NCBI GenBank assembly: GCA_028821405.1
Contig: JAPPGK010000050.1
Span: 1-64,000, forward strand
Reading direction: 5' to 3'
Length of the DNA: 64,000 nt
From: Gammaproteobacteria bacterium
GTDB lineage: Bacteria; Pseudomonadota; Gammaproteobacteria; Pseudomonadales; Azotimanducaceae
Below, in pieces: positions 16,157 through 25,906 of the stretch. Position numbers and translations under genes: made by a program. Below the pieces are notes generated by a model. That model was not told where the DNA came from, made no database searches, and worked only from the letters and a program-made list of their open reading frames with translations. The first letter of the stretch is position 1, and each line of letters starts with the position of its first letter.

Positions 16157-19135
16157 GTGACCAATTCACGCGTACTCCATGGCGCCTTGCTGGCGCTCTT
16201 TGCCGTTGCTGCCGGTGCGCAGTCCGACGAGGCCCAAGACTCCGAGGACGATGCGGACCAGGACGGCGGCGGTTATATCGAAGAGATCGTTGTCACGGGC
16301 GAGCGGGGCGAACAGCGCTCCCTTGACCGCTCGATGACGGTCACTGGCTTCAACGCCACGATGATCGAGGAATTCGGCATTCAGAACACCGACGACCTCG
16401 AGGTGCTCGTACCTGGGCTGCAGGTAGGTGTCCGTAGCCATGCCGGCAAGAACGAGGACGGCCACCTGGTCATGCGCGGGGTCGCCAACGACCGGCGCGT
16501 GAACTTCTTCCAGGACTCGTCGGTGGCGGTCTACATCGACGGTGTCTACACGCCCGTCTCCTACGGTTTGGACGCGGGCATGTTCGACGTGGAGCGGATC
16601 GAGGTGGCGCGCGGACCGCAGGGCACGACCGGCGGCAAGACCGCCATCGCCGGGTCCGTCAGCTTCGTCACGAAAAAGCCGACGCCGGAATGGGACATGG
16701 TCGGATCGGCCGAGTTCACGGATCAGGCCTCGCAGCGCTACAACGTGGCGTTCGGTGGACCGATCGCCGACAGCAACTTCTCGTACCGTCTGGCCTTGGG
16801 GCGTCTGACCGGCGACGGACTGATCGAGAACGTCGGTGTGGGTCCCGACGCGGGCAAGCCCGACCAGCTGCAGTACGCGCCCCAGCTACGTTTCACCAAT
16901 GACCGTGTGGACATAACCGCACGATATAAGAAGCTGCGCGATACCGGCGTCCACAAACTTTCGCTGGCCATCGGCGCCCGCAACACCGAGGAACAGTACT
17001 TCCTCCTCAACGACGGTACGCCACGATGCGAAATCGACCGCCATCCGGACTCGCCCACCTTCGGCGAATGCATCCGCGACAGGAACGGCAACATCGTCTA
17101 CTACATCAACCCGTTCTATGGCCTAGGGCAGAACCCGGCCGTCGAGGACTGTCCGGGTTTCAATAACGACGGTTCGCGGGATCCCGGGCACCCCGTGGTC
17201 TGCGAAGGCAAGTACCTGAAGCTGAAGACGGAGCTCAACGCCCCCATCGGCGAGAACAACACCCAGGAAGCGTTCACGATCGAGGCCCACTTCAAGCTGA
17301 ACGACACCCACGAGATCGTCTACCACTACGGCGACCGGGATACCCGAACCGACATCGACAACGACCAGGACGGGACCAACCGGCAACCCGGCGGTCGTTG
17401 TTTGGCGATTCATCCCCGGGTTCTTTCCGGTGAACTCGAGGAGGGTCAGGTGCATCCCCGTTGCGCGCTGGATGAGCGGGGAAATGGCGTGTACGGCGAC
17501 ATGATTACGAACTATCTGCGCACCTCGGATCAGCAGAGCCACGAAATCGCGCTGGTTTCGAACAACGACGGGCCTCTCAACTACACGGTGGGCTACACCT
17601 ATCTCTCCGGCGACGAGCCTTACGTGTTCCGGAGCATCTTCAATGGGGTGGATACCGGCAGCAATGTCTGGAACAACGCCGCGTTCTACACGGACACGAC
17701 TGCGGTCTGCGAAGCGAACCTGGACGCGGTTAGATTTCCATGGGAGAACGGACGGTGGACCGACGACATCCGCAACCCGAGCGACCCGAACAACCCATTG
17801 GCGCCGGGTTATATCCTTGGTTGCTACGGTGCCAACTACTCCGCCAACTGGAGCGACGTCACCAACGGCTCGGTCCATGAGAACGGAAGCGGTGTGGTAG
17901 CGGGCTTCTACGGCAACGTGGTCTATGAACAGGCAGCCTTCTACGGCAACGTCGAGTATGTGCTCAACGACCGGTGGAAGGTCTTCGGGGGCATCCGCTA
18001 CAACGACGACCACAAGGAGCATGACCAAAACGACTTCAGCACCGCCTCGCAACGTACACTGCCCGACGGTACGGTCGTGAACGTCGTGAACGCCATCCTG
18101 CGAAGCAAGCACTACGACGCGCAGTGTTGCGGCTACGTCGGCCTGGAAATGGACGCCGACGGCAACTTCATTCCCGACGACCGGACGCTCATGGACTCGA
18201 AACGGAAGACGTGGAAGGAGACGACCTGGACCTTCGGTGCCGAGTACTCGCCGACTGACAGCACGATGTGGTATGGACGAATCTCCAGGGGCTATCGAGC
18301 CGGCGGTTTCGCCGGGTTCGGCAACCGGCTCGGCGAAGCGTTCGACCCCGAAGCCGTCATCAACTACGAAGGGGGCCTCAAGGGACTGTTCTTCGACAAC
18401 GCCGTTCAACTCGAAGTCAGCGCCTACTTCCAGGATTTCGAGGGCTTCTGGATCCAGTCCCAGCGCCTTAGAACACCGGCGGAGTTCCTGATCGACAATG
18501 CAAGGAACTCCCTCTATATCGGGGAGACCAATGCCATCGACGGCACGGAGATTGCGGGGATAGAGGCGCAGGGGGCATGGCGCGTCAGTGACCGACTGAC
18601 CGTACGTGGTTTCTACGAGTACATGTATTCGAGTTTCGGTAGCTTCGAGACGAACTACTGCTGCAGCCCGGCAGGAACCTTGGTAGAGAGAATCTCTGTC
18701 GAGGTGCCAGGGCCGGACGGGACCACCGTAACACTCACGGGCAACGCGCCGAGTGACTTCGGTGGCAACTCGCTGCGCATGCAGCCGGAGCACAAGATGT
18801 CCGCCGCTGCGACCTATGCCGTGCCGATCCCCCGCGACCGCGGCAGCTTGGATGTGACGGCCATCATGAGCTGGCGGGACCAGATGTATCCGGATGAGTC
18901 CAACCTGGACATCTACGCGATTCCCGCGTACACGAGATGGGACCTTCGTGCCAACTGGGTTGCACCCAACGGCCGCTACAGCGTTTCGGGCTGGGTGACC
19001 AACCTGTTGGACCTCGTCCAGGTGCAGAGCTATTCCCCGCGGGATGGCAACGGCGTGACCGCAGCCGTTCAGGGTAGTGTTACCGACTCACGGCGGATCG
19101 GCATCACGTTCAACTACCGGATGGGCGAGGGTTAA
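16157..19135 (+). CDS. TonB-dependent outer-membrane receptor (paralogue A)
   Basis: 992 residues from GTG 16157, chosen because GGAGAGG sits just upstream and the paralogue at 22714 uses the same arrangement. A signal peptide (HGALLALFAVAAGAQ) precedes an acidic linker and TonB-box-like YIEEIVVTGERGE. The plug follows, with GPQGTTGGKTAIAG in place of the usual GPQGTLYGRNTxGG. The C-terminal barrel ends in Tyr-rich strands (GITFNYRMGEG). Several cysteines are conserved with the paralogue, including two vicinal pairs (QCCGYVG, NYCCSP). No STN domain, so not a sigma regulator itself. The ligand is unknown; it is paired with the upstream CRTAC1 lipoprotein. Confidence 0.92.
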   Translation: MTNSRVLHGALLALFAVAAGAQSDEAQDSEDDADQDGGGYIEEIVVTGERGEQRSLDRSMTVTGFNATMIEEFGIQNTDDLEVLVPGLQVGVRSHAGKNEDGHLVMRGVANDRRVNFFQDSSVAVYIDGVYTPVSYGLDAGMFDVERIEVARGPQGTTGGKTAIAGSVSFVTKKPTPEWDMVGSAEFTDQASQRYNVAFGGPIADSNFSYRLALGRLTGDGLIENVGVGPDAGKPDQLQYAPQLRFTNDRVDITARYKKLRDTGVHKLSLAIGARNTEEQYFLLNDGTPRCEIDRHPDSPTFGECIRDRNGNIVYYINPFYGLGQNPAVEDCPGFNNDGSRDPGHPVVCEGKYLKLKTELNAPIGENNTQEAFTIEAHFKLNDTHEIVYHYGDRDTRTDIDNDQDGTNRQPGGRCLAIHPRVLSGELEEGQVHPRCALDERGNGVYGDMITNYLRTSDQQSHEIALVSNNDGPLNYTVGYTYLSGDEPYVFRSIFNGVDTGSNVWNNAAFYTDTTAVCEANLDAVRFPWENGRWTDDIRNPSDPNNPLAPGYILGCYGANYSANWSDVTNGSVHENGSGVVAGFYGNVVYEQAAFYGNVEYVLNDRWKVFGGIRYNDDHKEHDQNDFSTASQRTLPDGTVVNVVNAILRSKHYDAQCCGYVGLEMDADGNFIPDDRTLMDSKRKTWKETTWTFGAEYSPTDSTMWYGRISRGYRAGGFAGFGNRLGEAFDPEAVINYEGGLKGLFFDNAVQLEVSAYFQDFEGFWIQSQRLRTPAEFLIDNARNSLYIGETNAIDGTEIAGIEAQGAWRVSDRLTVRGFYEYMYSSFGSFETNYCCSPAGTLVERISVEVPGPDGTTVTLTGNAPSDFGGNSLRMQPEHKMSAAATYAVPIPRDRGSLDVTAIMSWRDQMYPDESNLDIYAIPAYTRWDLRANWVAPNGRYSVSGWVTNLLDLVQVQSYSPRDGNGVTAAVQGSVTDSRRIGITFNYRMGEG

Positions 19136-19150
19136 CGGTTCGAGAACCTC

Positions 19151-19275
19151 GTAGGGGCGACCCTTGTGGTCGCCCCCGCTTCTCCCTTGTGGTCGCCGCT
19201 CGGCCCTAGTGGTTGCCCATAACGGTCGCACCGGCTCATTTGGCAACGGGACGGGACAAGCCCGTCCCCTACGAT
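19151..19275. repeat. Dispersed palindromic repeats (GTAGGGGCGACCC and GACGGGACAAG types)
   Basis: GTAGGGGCGACCCTTGTGG occurs at 19151, with degenerate continuation copies (CTTGTGGTCGCC, TAGTGGTTGCCC) after it. GACGGGACAAGCCCGTCCCC, followed by TACGA, occurs at 19250-19274. Both can fold as small hairpins. The same two elements in the same order flank the other module at 22460-22592, so the intergenic spacers of the two CRTAC1/TonB modules are related. Confidence 0.7.
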
Positions 19276-19328
19276 CCGTTGTCCCTGCACGGTCGCGGCC
19301 CGTCCCCCGGGGTACACTCGCGATTGCC

Positions 19329-20762
19329 ATGGGACACGTTGCCGTCATCGCTTTTGCCGTTCTGTTTCTCGTGGGATGTTCCAAGTCGGACACGGAAGCG
19401 GTGGATGAGCCCATTGTGGCTGGTGTCGACATTAGCGACACGGACGTCGCGGAGCACCTCGAAGCGCTCCTTCAATCGGTCCGTACCGTCCCGACATCGG
19501 GATCGATACGGGGTCGTCTGGGCATGGCCTACGACATCAACGGCTTTCGCGAAGCGGCCATCGCGACCTACGACCAAGCGTCTCGGCTCGATCCCGGGGA
19601 CTTCAGGTGGCCGTACTTCCATGCTCACCTCGTTGCAGAGGACGGCGGGTACGAAAAGGCGCTCGAACTCCTTGATCGGGCGCTTGCAACCGATGCCGGG
19701 TATGCACCGGCTTGGCTTTCCCGAGGTTCCTGGCTGCTGAAGTCCAATCGTCCGCAGGACGCAATTGACGCCTATCGGCGCGCCAACGAGCTACAGGCAA
19801 GCGCGTACGCGGCTTTCGGTCGGGCGCAGTCGTTGATGGCGGTTGGCGAATTCGCCGATGCCCTCGAGATTCTCGAATCCTTGGCCACGGGGTTCGACCA
19901 TCCCTATGTGCATCGCACCCATGGCGAGGCCCTGCGGGCCCTCGGACGCATAGACGAAGCCCGCGCCGCCATGGCGAGGGGACGCGAAGCCGAGCCCCTT
20001 ACCTGGCCGGACGAACGCCGGGACCAGCGCACCGTTCACATGCGAGGCCACGCGAGCTACATGCTGGCCAAGGAGCTTTCGGCATTGGGGCGTGTCGACG
20101 AGGCGTTGGCGATCCTGCGACGGCTCCAGGGGCATCACCCGGAGGAACACTGCGGTCGGGAGGAGGAATTCTTCCTGGCCTGCAATCTGATGAACTCGCT
20201 GAGCATCGCCCATGACCGCGCGGGTCGACCGGCAGAGTCCCTTGCGACCGCTGAACGCGGCTTGGCGCTAAGGCCCACCTTTGCAGGGTTCCACCTGACG
20301 ATCGCCAAGGTGTTGCGCGACACGCGTGACCTTGAGACGGCGCTGAACCACGTCGAGCGCGCCATCGACCTAAGTCCCAGCGACGGCTACGCGCATGAGC
20401 AAAGAGGCCGATTGCTGTTCGGGCTGAACAGATACGAGGATGCCAAGGCCGCATTCGAATCGGCTTTGCAGTTCGAACCCGGGAAACGCACGACTCTGTT
20501 CTACCTGGGTTTGGCGCAAGTCGAACTGTTGGCGTACGACGATGCGGTCGAGTCGTTCAGACGAGTGGCCGATATCGAACCGCACTTCGCGCTTGGCCAT
20601 GTATTTCTGGCCCGTAGCCTTGCCGAGGTCGGTCGCATCGGCGAAGCCCGGCGGGCGCAGGATCGGGCAAGGGAATACGGCGCGAACCCGGCAGAGCTTC
20701 GCCGCAATGAGATCCGGCTGCGGGAACTCGAGGCGAACGAGCCCCTGGAACCACCCGGATGA
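19329..20762 (+). CDS. TPR-repeat lipoprotein
   Basis: 477 residues from ATG 19329. A short signal with lipobox LVGC (VIAFAVLFLVGCSKSD) indicates lipoprotein anchoring. The rest is a chain of about ten tetratricopeptide-like helix pairs (e.g. FREAAIATYDQASRLDPGD, EKALELLDRALATDAGYAP, YEDAKAAFESALQFEPGK). TPR lipoproteins act as protein-interaction scaffolds. Its stop overlaps the start of the next CRTAC1 gene by 4 nt (ATGA), so the two are translationally coupled and probably work together in the periplasm or at the outer membrane. Confidence 0.87.
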   Translation: MGHVAVIAFAVLFLVGCSKSDTEAVDEPIVAGVDISDTDVAEHLEALLQSVRTVPTSGSIRGRLGMAYDINGFREAAIATYDQASRLDPGDFRWPYFHAHLVAEDGGYEKALELLDRALATDAGYAPAWLSRGSWLLKSNRPQDAIDAYRRANELQASAYAAFGRAQSLMAVGEFADALEILESLATGFDHPYVHRTHGEALRALGRIDEARAAMARGREAEPLTWPDERRDQRTVHMRGHASYMLAKELSALGRVDEALAILRRLQGHHPEEHCGREEEFFLACNLMNSLSIAHDRAGRPAESLATAERGLALRPTFAGFHLTIAKVLRDTRDLETALNHVERAIDLSPSDGYAHEQRGRLLFGLNRYEDAKAAFESALQFEPGKRTTLFYLGLAQVELLAYDDAVESFRRVADIEPHFALGHVFLARSLAEVGRIGEARRAQDRAREYGANPAELRRNEIRLRELEANEPLEPPG

Positions 20763-22441
20763 TGTGGATGCACGTTCGGGTATCCCTTGGACTGTGCGGC
20801 ATCGTCGCCCTGGGGTGGGGATGTACGCCTTCCGAGACCGCATGGTTCAGCGAGGAAGCCCGCGAACGCGGAATCGACTTCGAACACCACTCGGGCTTCG
20901 ACGGGCGTCCGATGATGCCCGAGATGATGGGTGGCGGCGTGGCGCTCGCCGACCTCGACGGCGATGGCGACCTCGACGCGTATCTGGTCCAGAGCGGCCG
21001 CGTGGACAAGACCCTGGCGGCCCAATTCTCGGCGAATCGACTCTACATGAACCGCGGCGACGGCTATTTCGACGAAGTGGAGGGCGCTGCCGCGGCGGGC
21101 GATCGCGGCTACGGCATGGGCGTGGCGGCGGGGGATTACGACAACGACGGCGACATCGACCTGTACGTGACCAACCTCGGCCCCAATGTCCTGCTTGAGA
21201 ACGACGGCACGGGGTCGTTTCGAGACGTCACCGCCGAGAGCGGGGTCGGCGATGCGAGGTGGAGCACGGCGGCGAACTTCGTCGATCTGGACCTCGACGA
21301 CGATCTGGATCTCTTCGTCGTGAACTACATCAACTGGACGCCCGAGATCGAACGCGAATGCTTCGTGAAGACGTTCTACGTCACCTACTGCGGGCCGACG
21401 GCCTACGGCGTGCCCGCAATGGACCGGCTGTACCGAAACAACGGCGACGGCACCTTCACGGACGTCACCAAGGCGGCAGGAATCGATGTCGCCTTCGGGA
21501 ACGGGCTTGGCAACGTGGCCGCCGACTTCAATGGCGACGGCTTGGCCGACCTGTTCGTGGCCAACGATGGTACGACCAATCAACTCTGGATGAATGCCGG
21601 CGACCTGCGCTTCGAGGAGGAGTGCGTGTTGTGGAGTTGCGCCATGGACTCGGACGGCATCGAAAAGGCGGGCATGGGCGTTGCTTCGGCGGATGTGGAC
21701 GACGACGGCGACAGCGACTTGCTGGTTGTGAACCTCGAACGCCAGACGGACTCGTTCTTCCGTAACGAAGGATCCTACTTCTTCGATGCCACTCGTCTAA
21801 TCGGTCTGGGGACGACCAGCCTGCGCCACACCCGATTCGGCGTTGCGCTTTCTGATTTCGACAACGACGGACGCCTCGATCTCTACGAGGCGAACGGCAA
21901 GATCGCCTTGTCGGGACCGGCCGAAGGTGACGGCTACGCTGAGCCCAACACCCTCTACCGGGGTTCAATCGACGGCGATGCCATCCGTTTCGACGAACTT
22001 GGCCCGACCGGGGGCGTATCGCCCGAGTTGGTCCATACCAGCCGGGCCGCGGCTTGGGGCGACATCGACGATGACGGAGGAATCGACCTGGTGGTGGTGA
22101 ATCGAGACGCTCCCGCGTACGTACTGATGAACCGCGCCAATCGCGGCAATTGGGCGCGGTTCCGAGTCCTAACGGCGCTGGGCCGTGATGCCCACGGGGC
22201 CACGGTCTCCGCCATGGTCGGTGAGCGACGACTCAGCCGGGACGTGCAGCCATCCGCAAGCTACCTCGCGTCGAGTGACCCTCGAGTACACTTCGGCGTC
22301 GGTGCCGAGTCTCGACTGCACAACGTGGTGGTCCGATGGCCGGGTGGGGCCGAGGAGGCGTTCGGGGACTTTGCGGCGGGCGAGATCCACGAGCTGCGGC
22401 AAGGCGAAGGATCGGGAAACCAGCTATCCGCAACTCGTTGA
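20759..22441 (+). CDS. CRTAC1-family FG-GAP lipoprotein with ASPIC/UnbV domain (second copy)
   Basis: 560 residues. Signal with lipobox-like GWGC (Cys near 22). FG-GAP/VCBS calcium-loop repeats run through the protein: DLDGDGDLDAYLV, DYDNDGDIDLYV, DLDLDDDLDLFVV, DFNGDGLADLFVA, DVDDDGDSDLLVV, DFDNDGRLDLYEA. The C-terminal RDAHGATVSAMVGE, VHFGVG and VVVRWPGGAEE are the ASPIC/UnbV domain. Starts at ATG 20759 within the stop of the TPR gene (4-nt overlap). Relative of the 14204 protein but not a recent duplicate. Confidence 0.88.
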   Translation: MMWMHVRVSLGLCGIVALGWGCTPSETAWFSEEARERGIDFEHHSGFDGRPMMPEMMGGGVALADLDGDGDLDAYLVQSGRVDKTLAAQFSANRLYMNRGDGYFDEVEGAAAAGDRGYGMGVAAGDYDNDGDIDLYVTNLGPNVLLENDGTGSFRDVTAESGVGDARWSTAANFVDLDLDDDLDLFVVNYINWTPEIERECFVKTFYVTYCGPTAYGVPAMDRLYRNNGDGTFTDVTKAAGIDVAFGNGLGNVAADFNGDGLADLFVANDGTTNQLWMNAGDLRFEEECVLWSCAMDSDGIEKAGMGVASADVDDDGDSDLLVVNLERQTDSFFRNEGSYFFDATRLIGLGTTSLRHTRFGVALSDFDNDGRLDLYEANGKIALSGPAEGDGYAEPNTLYRGSIDGDAIRFDELGPTGGVSPELVHTSRAAAWGDIDDDGGIDLVVVNRDAPAYVLMNRANRGNWARFRVLTALGRDAHGATVSAMVGERRLSRDVQPSASYLASSDPRVHFGVGAESRLHNVVVRWPGGAEEAFGDFAAGEIHELRQGEGSGNQLSATR

Positions 22442-22459
22442 ATTGAAATACGGAAACCC

Positions 22460-22592
22460 GTAGGGGCGACCCTTGTGGTCGCCTGTCCTAAGGCCGGCGC
22501 GAGGCATCAGCCGGTTGCCACGAGAATGCGCGAGCATTCTCGAAAACGCGCCCGACGGGCGCGCCGGGACGGGACAAGCCCGTCTCCTACGA
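22460..22592. repeat. Dispersed palindromic repeats (second spacer copy)
   Basis: GTAGGGGCGACCCTTGTGG begins at 22460, and GACGGGACAAGCCCGTCTCC, followed by TACGA, at 22568, separated by unrelated sequence that includes GAATGCGCGAGCATTC, a further perfect palindrome-like hairpin. The arrangement matches the spacer at 19151-19275. Confidence 0.7.
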
Positions 22593-22650
22593 CCCGTGTT
22601 CCCTGCGCCTCTGCGACCCGTCCCGAACGGCATACGGTGTCACTCTTTCG

Positions 22651-22679
22651 TTGACACCACGCCTAGACCGCACGATAGT
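22651..22679 (+). promoter_or_regulatory. Predicted sigma-70 promoter of the second TonB receptor
   Basis: TTGACA (22651-22656) and GATAGT (22674-22679) are spaced 17 bp apart, ahead of the GTG start at 22714. The surrounding CGTTGACACC and the downstream leader TTTGGAGAGG match the sequence before the paralogous receptor. Confidence 0.55.
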
Positions 22680-22713
22680 GGATGGGATCAAGACTGACAC
22701 TTTGGAGAGGAAG

Positions 22714-25668
22714 GTGAGATCACAAGCACGAGTATTCCATGGTGCCATGCTGGCGCTATTTGCCATAGCTGCCGGCGCCCAGTCCGACGAGGCCCAGGAC
22801 TCGGAGGACGAGGCGGACCAGGACAGCGCCGGCTACATCGAAGAGATCATCGTCACGGGCGAGCGGGGCGAGTTGAGGTCGATCGACAGGGCGATGACCG
22901 TCACGGGCTTCAACGCAGGCATGATCCAGCAACTTGGCATTCAGAACACCAACGATCTCGAGGTGTTGACGCCCGGGTTTCAGATCGGTCCGCGCAGCCA
23001 GGGCGGCGGCAAGAATGAAGACGGCCACATCGTCATGCGCGGTGTGGCTTGTGACCGCTGCGTGAACTTCTTCCAGGATGTCGGCACGGCCGTGTATATC
23101 GACGGCGTGTATTCGGATCAGTCCTACGGGCTCGATCAGGGTGCCATGTTCGACGTCGAGCGGGTCGAGATAGCCCGCGGCCCGCAAGGCACCACGGGGG
23201 GCAAGGCCGCGATTGCCGGTGCCGTCAATTTCGTCACCAAGAAGCCGACCGACGAGTGGGACATGAAGGTGTCGGGCGAGCTTACCGATCAGGCAACTCA
23301 ACAGGGTTTGGTTGCCTTCGGCGGTCCGCTTCTGGACAGCGGCTTCTCCTATCGCCTTAGCCTGAGCCGTTTGACGGGCGACGGACTGATCGAGAACGTC
23401 GGCCCCGGCCCGGACGCTGCCGAGCCCGATCAACTGATCTACTCACCGCAATTGCGGTTCAAGAACGACCGGTGGGACATTACGGCCCGCTACTCGATGC
23501 TCCGGGACAAGGGTACCCCCCGTGTCTCACTCATCCTGGGTCCCCGCAATTCGGTGGACGAGTTCAGATTGGACGCGAATGGCAACCGGGTTGCGACTCA
23601 AGACCCCCTAGGGAATCCGATCAGGGATGCCGACGGCAACATCATCTACGAGAGAAATCCCTTCTTCGGCATCGGTCAGAATCCGGCCGTCGAGAATTGT
23701 CCGGGGTTCAATGACGACGGGACGCGAACGCCGGGCACGCGTGTCGTGTGCGACGGTGAGAACATTCAGTTGAAGGTCGACCTCAACGGCCCAATCCTTC
23801 GGGACAATTCCCAGGAGGCCTATACGCTTGAAGCGCATTTTCAAGCGACCGACTCGCATGAGCTGGTCTACAAGTACGGCAAGCGCGACACCCGGCAGCG
23901 AAGTCGAAACGACCTCGATGGGACGAGTCGCCAAGGCGGCGGCATCTGTTCGGCAATCCACCCGCGCGTGATCTCCGGCGAGCTGACGGAAGGCCAAAGG
24001 CATTCTCGTTGCGCGCTGGACGGCGGCGGCAACGGATCGTATTCGGACCGTATGAATGACTATCTGTTCACCTCGGACCAGGATAGCCACGAGTTGACGC
24101 TCATATCCAATTTGGACGGACCGTTCAACTACACCGTCGGATACACCTTCATCGACGGCGAGGAGCCCTACGTATACGCAGAGCGGTTCAACGGATTGGA
24201 AACCGGCAACAACAACCTGAACAACCCGCTGTTCTATCAGGATACGTCTGAAGCATGCGAGGCCGCAGTTGCGGGCTTCTTCGGCGAAGACAACCTGATC
24301 CGCAACATTCGCGATCCGAATCATGCGGCGAACAGGAATGCCGCCGGTCTCGTGTGGGGATGCCACGGTGCCGATTACGCGGCCAACTGGTCCGACGTCA
24401 CCAACGGCTTGGCCCAAGTAGCCGGCGGGTCGGCATTCCAGCACTTTTATGGCAACGTGAGTTACACCTCGCAAGCATTCTACGGAAACGCCGAATACGT
24501 CCTGAACGACCAGTGGAAGGTCTTTGGCGGCATTCGCTTCAACGACGACCACAAGGAGCATGAGCAGAACGACTTCACGGGTGCCACCCAGATTGCGGGC
24601 ATGAACTTCATCTTCGGGATCCACCGGTCCAAGCAGTACGACACGCAATGCTGCGGCTATGTCGGGCTTGAACTGGATGCCAATGGCCGGCCCATTCCGG
24701 ACGACCGGACGCTCCGGGATTCGAAGGTCGCGGATTGGAACGAAACCACGTGGAACGTCGGTGCCGAGTACGCTCCCAACGACGTCTCGATGATCTACGG
24801 CCGCATTTCCAAGGGCTACCGCCCGGGCGGGTTCGCCGGCTTCGCCCAGCGGCTCGGGGAAGCCATGGACTCGGAAGAGATGATCAATTACGAGGCGGGC
24901 TACAAGGGCTTGTTCTTCGACAACCGCCTGCAAATGGAGGCGAGCGTCTACTTCCAGGACTACAGCAAGTACTGGGTCCAGTCGGGGCGCTTGAGGACGC
25001 CGGCGGAAGTACGAGAGGGGGAATCCCTCATCACCGGCGAGACCGTCGTCGTGAACGGCACCAACATCTACGGGATCGAGGCGCAGTACCAGTGGACCAT
25101 CAACGACAACATGCGGCTCGGAGGCTTCTACGAGTTTTCGGGTTCGAGCTTCGGGGACTACACAACGCTCTACTGCTGTACGCCTGAAGGGAACCGCCCG
25201 CCACCGTCCACCCTGGAAGTCCCGGACGCGGACGGCAACACGGTCACCGTCCGCCTCTCGAACTTCTCCGGGAATCTCTTCGTGCTCGACTTCGGCGGCA
25301 ACTCCTTAAGGAACCAACCCGCTCACAAGCTGTCCGCCGCGCTCACCTACGCCATGCCGATGCCTGCGGACCGGGGTTCGCTCGATCTCGTCACGATCTT
25401 CAATTGGCGAGACAAGATGTACGTCGACGAATCCAACTTCGACATCTACAGTGTCCCGGAGTACACCCGTTGGGACGTCCGCGCCCATTGGATCTCACCG
25501 TCGGAGAAACTCACGATCACCGGCTGGGTGACCAACATGCTCGACCAGGTCGCGGTGCAGGCCTATGCGCCCCGGGAAGGCAACGGCGTTAACGCGCCGA
25601 TCGCGGGCACGGTAACCGATGCCCGACGGATGGGCATTACGTTCAACTACCACCTAGGTGTTGACTGA
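22714..25668 (+). CDS. TonB-dependent outer-membrane receptor (paralogue B)
   Basis: 984 residues from GTG 22714 (Shine-Dalgarno GGAGAGGAAG). Same architecture as the receptor at 16157: signal peptide HGAMLALFAIAAGAQ, acidic linker, YIEEIIVTGERGE, plug with GPQGTTGGKAAIAG and FVTKKPT, then a 22-strand-type barrel ending in GITFNYHLGVD. Vicinal cysteines recur at the same places (QCCGYVG, LYCCTP) and so do the paired single cysteines around AIHPRV. Extracellular loops differ most, suggesting related but distinct ligands (inference). A strong terminator follows. Confidence 0.92.
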   Translation: MRSQARVFHGAMLALFAIAAGAQSDEAQDSEDEADQDSAGYIEEIIVTGERGELRSIDRAMTVTGFNAGMIQQLGIQNTNDLEVLTPGFQIGPRSQGGGKNEDGHIVMRGVACDRCVNFFQDVGTAVYIDGVYSDQSYGLDQGAMFDVERVEIARGPQGTTGGKAAIAGAVNFVTKKPTDEWDMKVSGELTDQATQQGLVAFGGPLLDSGFSYRLSLSRLTGDGLIENVGPGPDAAEPDQLIYSPQLRFKNDRWDITARYSMLRDKGTPRVSLILGPRNSVDEFRLDANGNRVATQDPLGNPIRDADGNIIYERNPFFGIGQNPAVENCPGFNDDGTRTPGTRVVCDGENIQLKVDLNGPILRDNSQEAYTLEAHFQATDSHELVYKYGKRDTRQRSRNDLDGTSRQGGGICSAIHPRVISGELTEGQRHSRCALDGGGNGSYSDRMNDYLFTSDQDSHELTLISNLDGPFNYTVGYTFIDGEEPYVYAERFNGLETGNNNLNNPLFYQDTSEACEAAVAGFFGEDNLIRNIRDPNHAANRNAAGLVWGCHGADYAANWSDVTNGLAQVAGGSAFQHFYGNVSYTSQAFYGNAEYVLNDQWKVFGGIRFNDDHKEHEQNDFTGATQIAGMNFIFGIHRSKQYDTQCCGYVGLELDANGRPIPDDRTLRDSKVADWNETTWNVGAEYAPNDVSMIYGRISKGYRPGGFAGFAQRLGEAMDSEEMINYEAGYKGLFFDNRLQMEASVYFQDYSKYWVQSGRLRTPAEVREGESLITGETVVVNGTNIYGIEAQYQWTINDNMRLGGFYEFSGSSFGDYTTLYCCTPEGNRPPPSTLEVPDADGNTVTVRLSNFSGNLFVLDFGGNSLRNQPAHKLSAALTYAMPMPADRGSLDLVTIFNWRDKMYVDESNFDIYSVPEYTRWDVRAHWISPSEKLTITGWVTNMLDQVAVQAYAPREGNGVNAPIAGTVTDARRMGITFNYHLGVD

Positions 25669-25694
25669 CCTCCGCGGGGGCATCCCAAACGGTT

Positions 25695-25723
25695 AGAGCG
25701 TACCTCGTAAGGAGGTGCGCTCT
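25695..25723 (+). terminator. Rho-independent-type terminator after TonB receptor B
   Basis: AGAGCGTACCTC and GAGGTGCGCTCT form a 12-bp stem (one G-T pair) around a 5-nt loop, followed by a short T-rich run (TTTCGTTC). It lies 27 bp after the receptor stop. Confidence 0.7.
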
Positions 25724-25906
25724 TTCGTTCCGCATCTAGGGTTGCCACAAGCGTGGACCCGACGAATCGCGCTGCGTCGCCTCGTAGAGATCGTCGGTGT
25801 CGAAGTCGGCGAGCCCCCCGCCGGTCCCGGGGGTGACGCATGTTGGTGGTGCCTGCCTCCCGGCTATCGCGCGCGAGGATTCCGGGTACTATTCGGCGCA
25901 GGTTAG

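Noticed and set aside
17123-18793. 556-codon minus-strand frame inside TonB receptor A
   Set aside because: Shadow of codon bias; the receptor on the plus strand has signal peptide, plug and barrel, and this frame has no family features or ribosome site.
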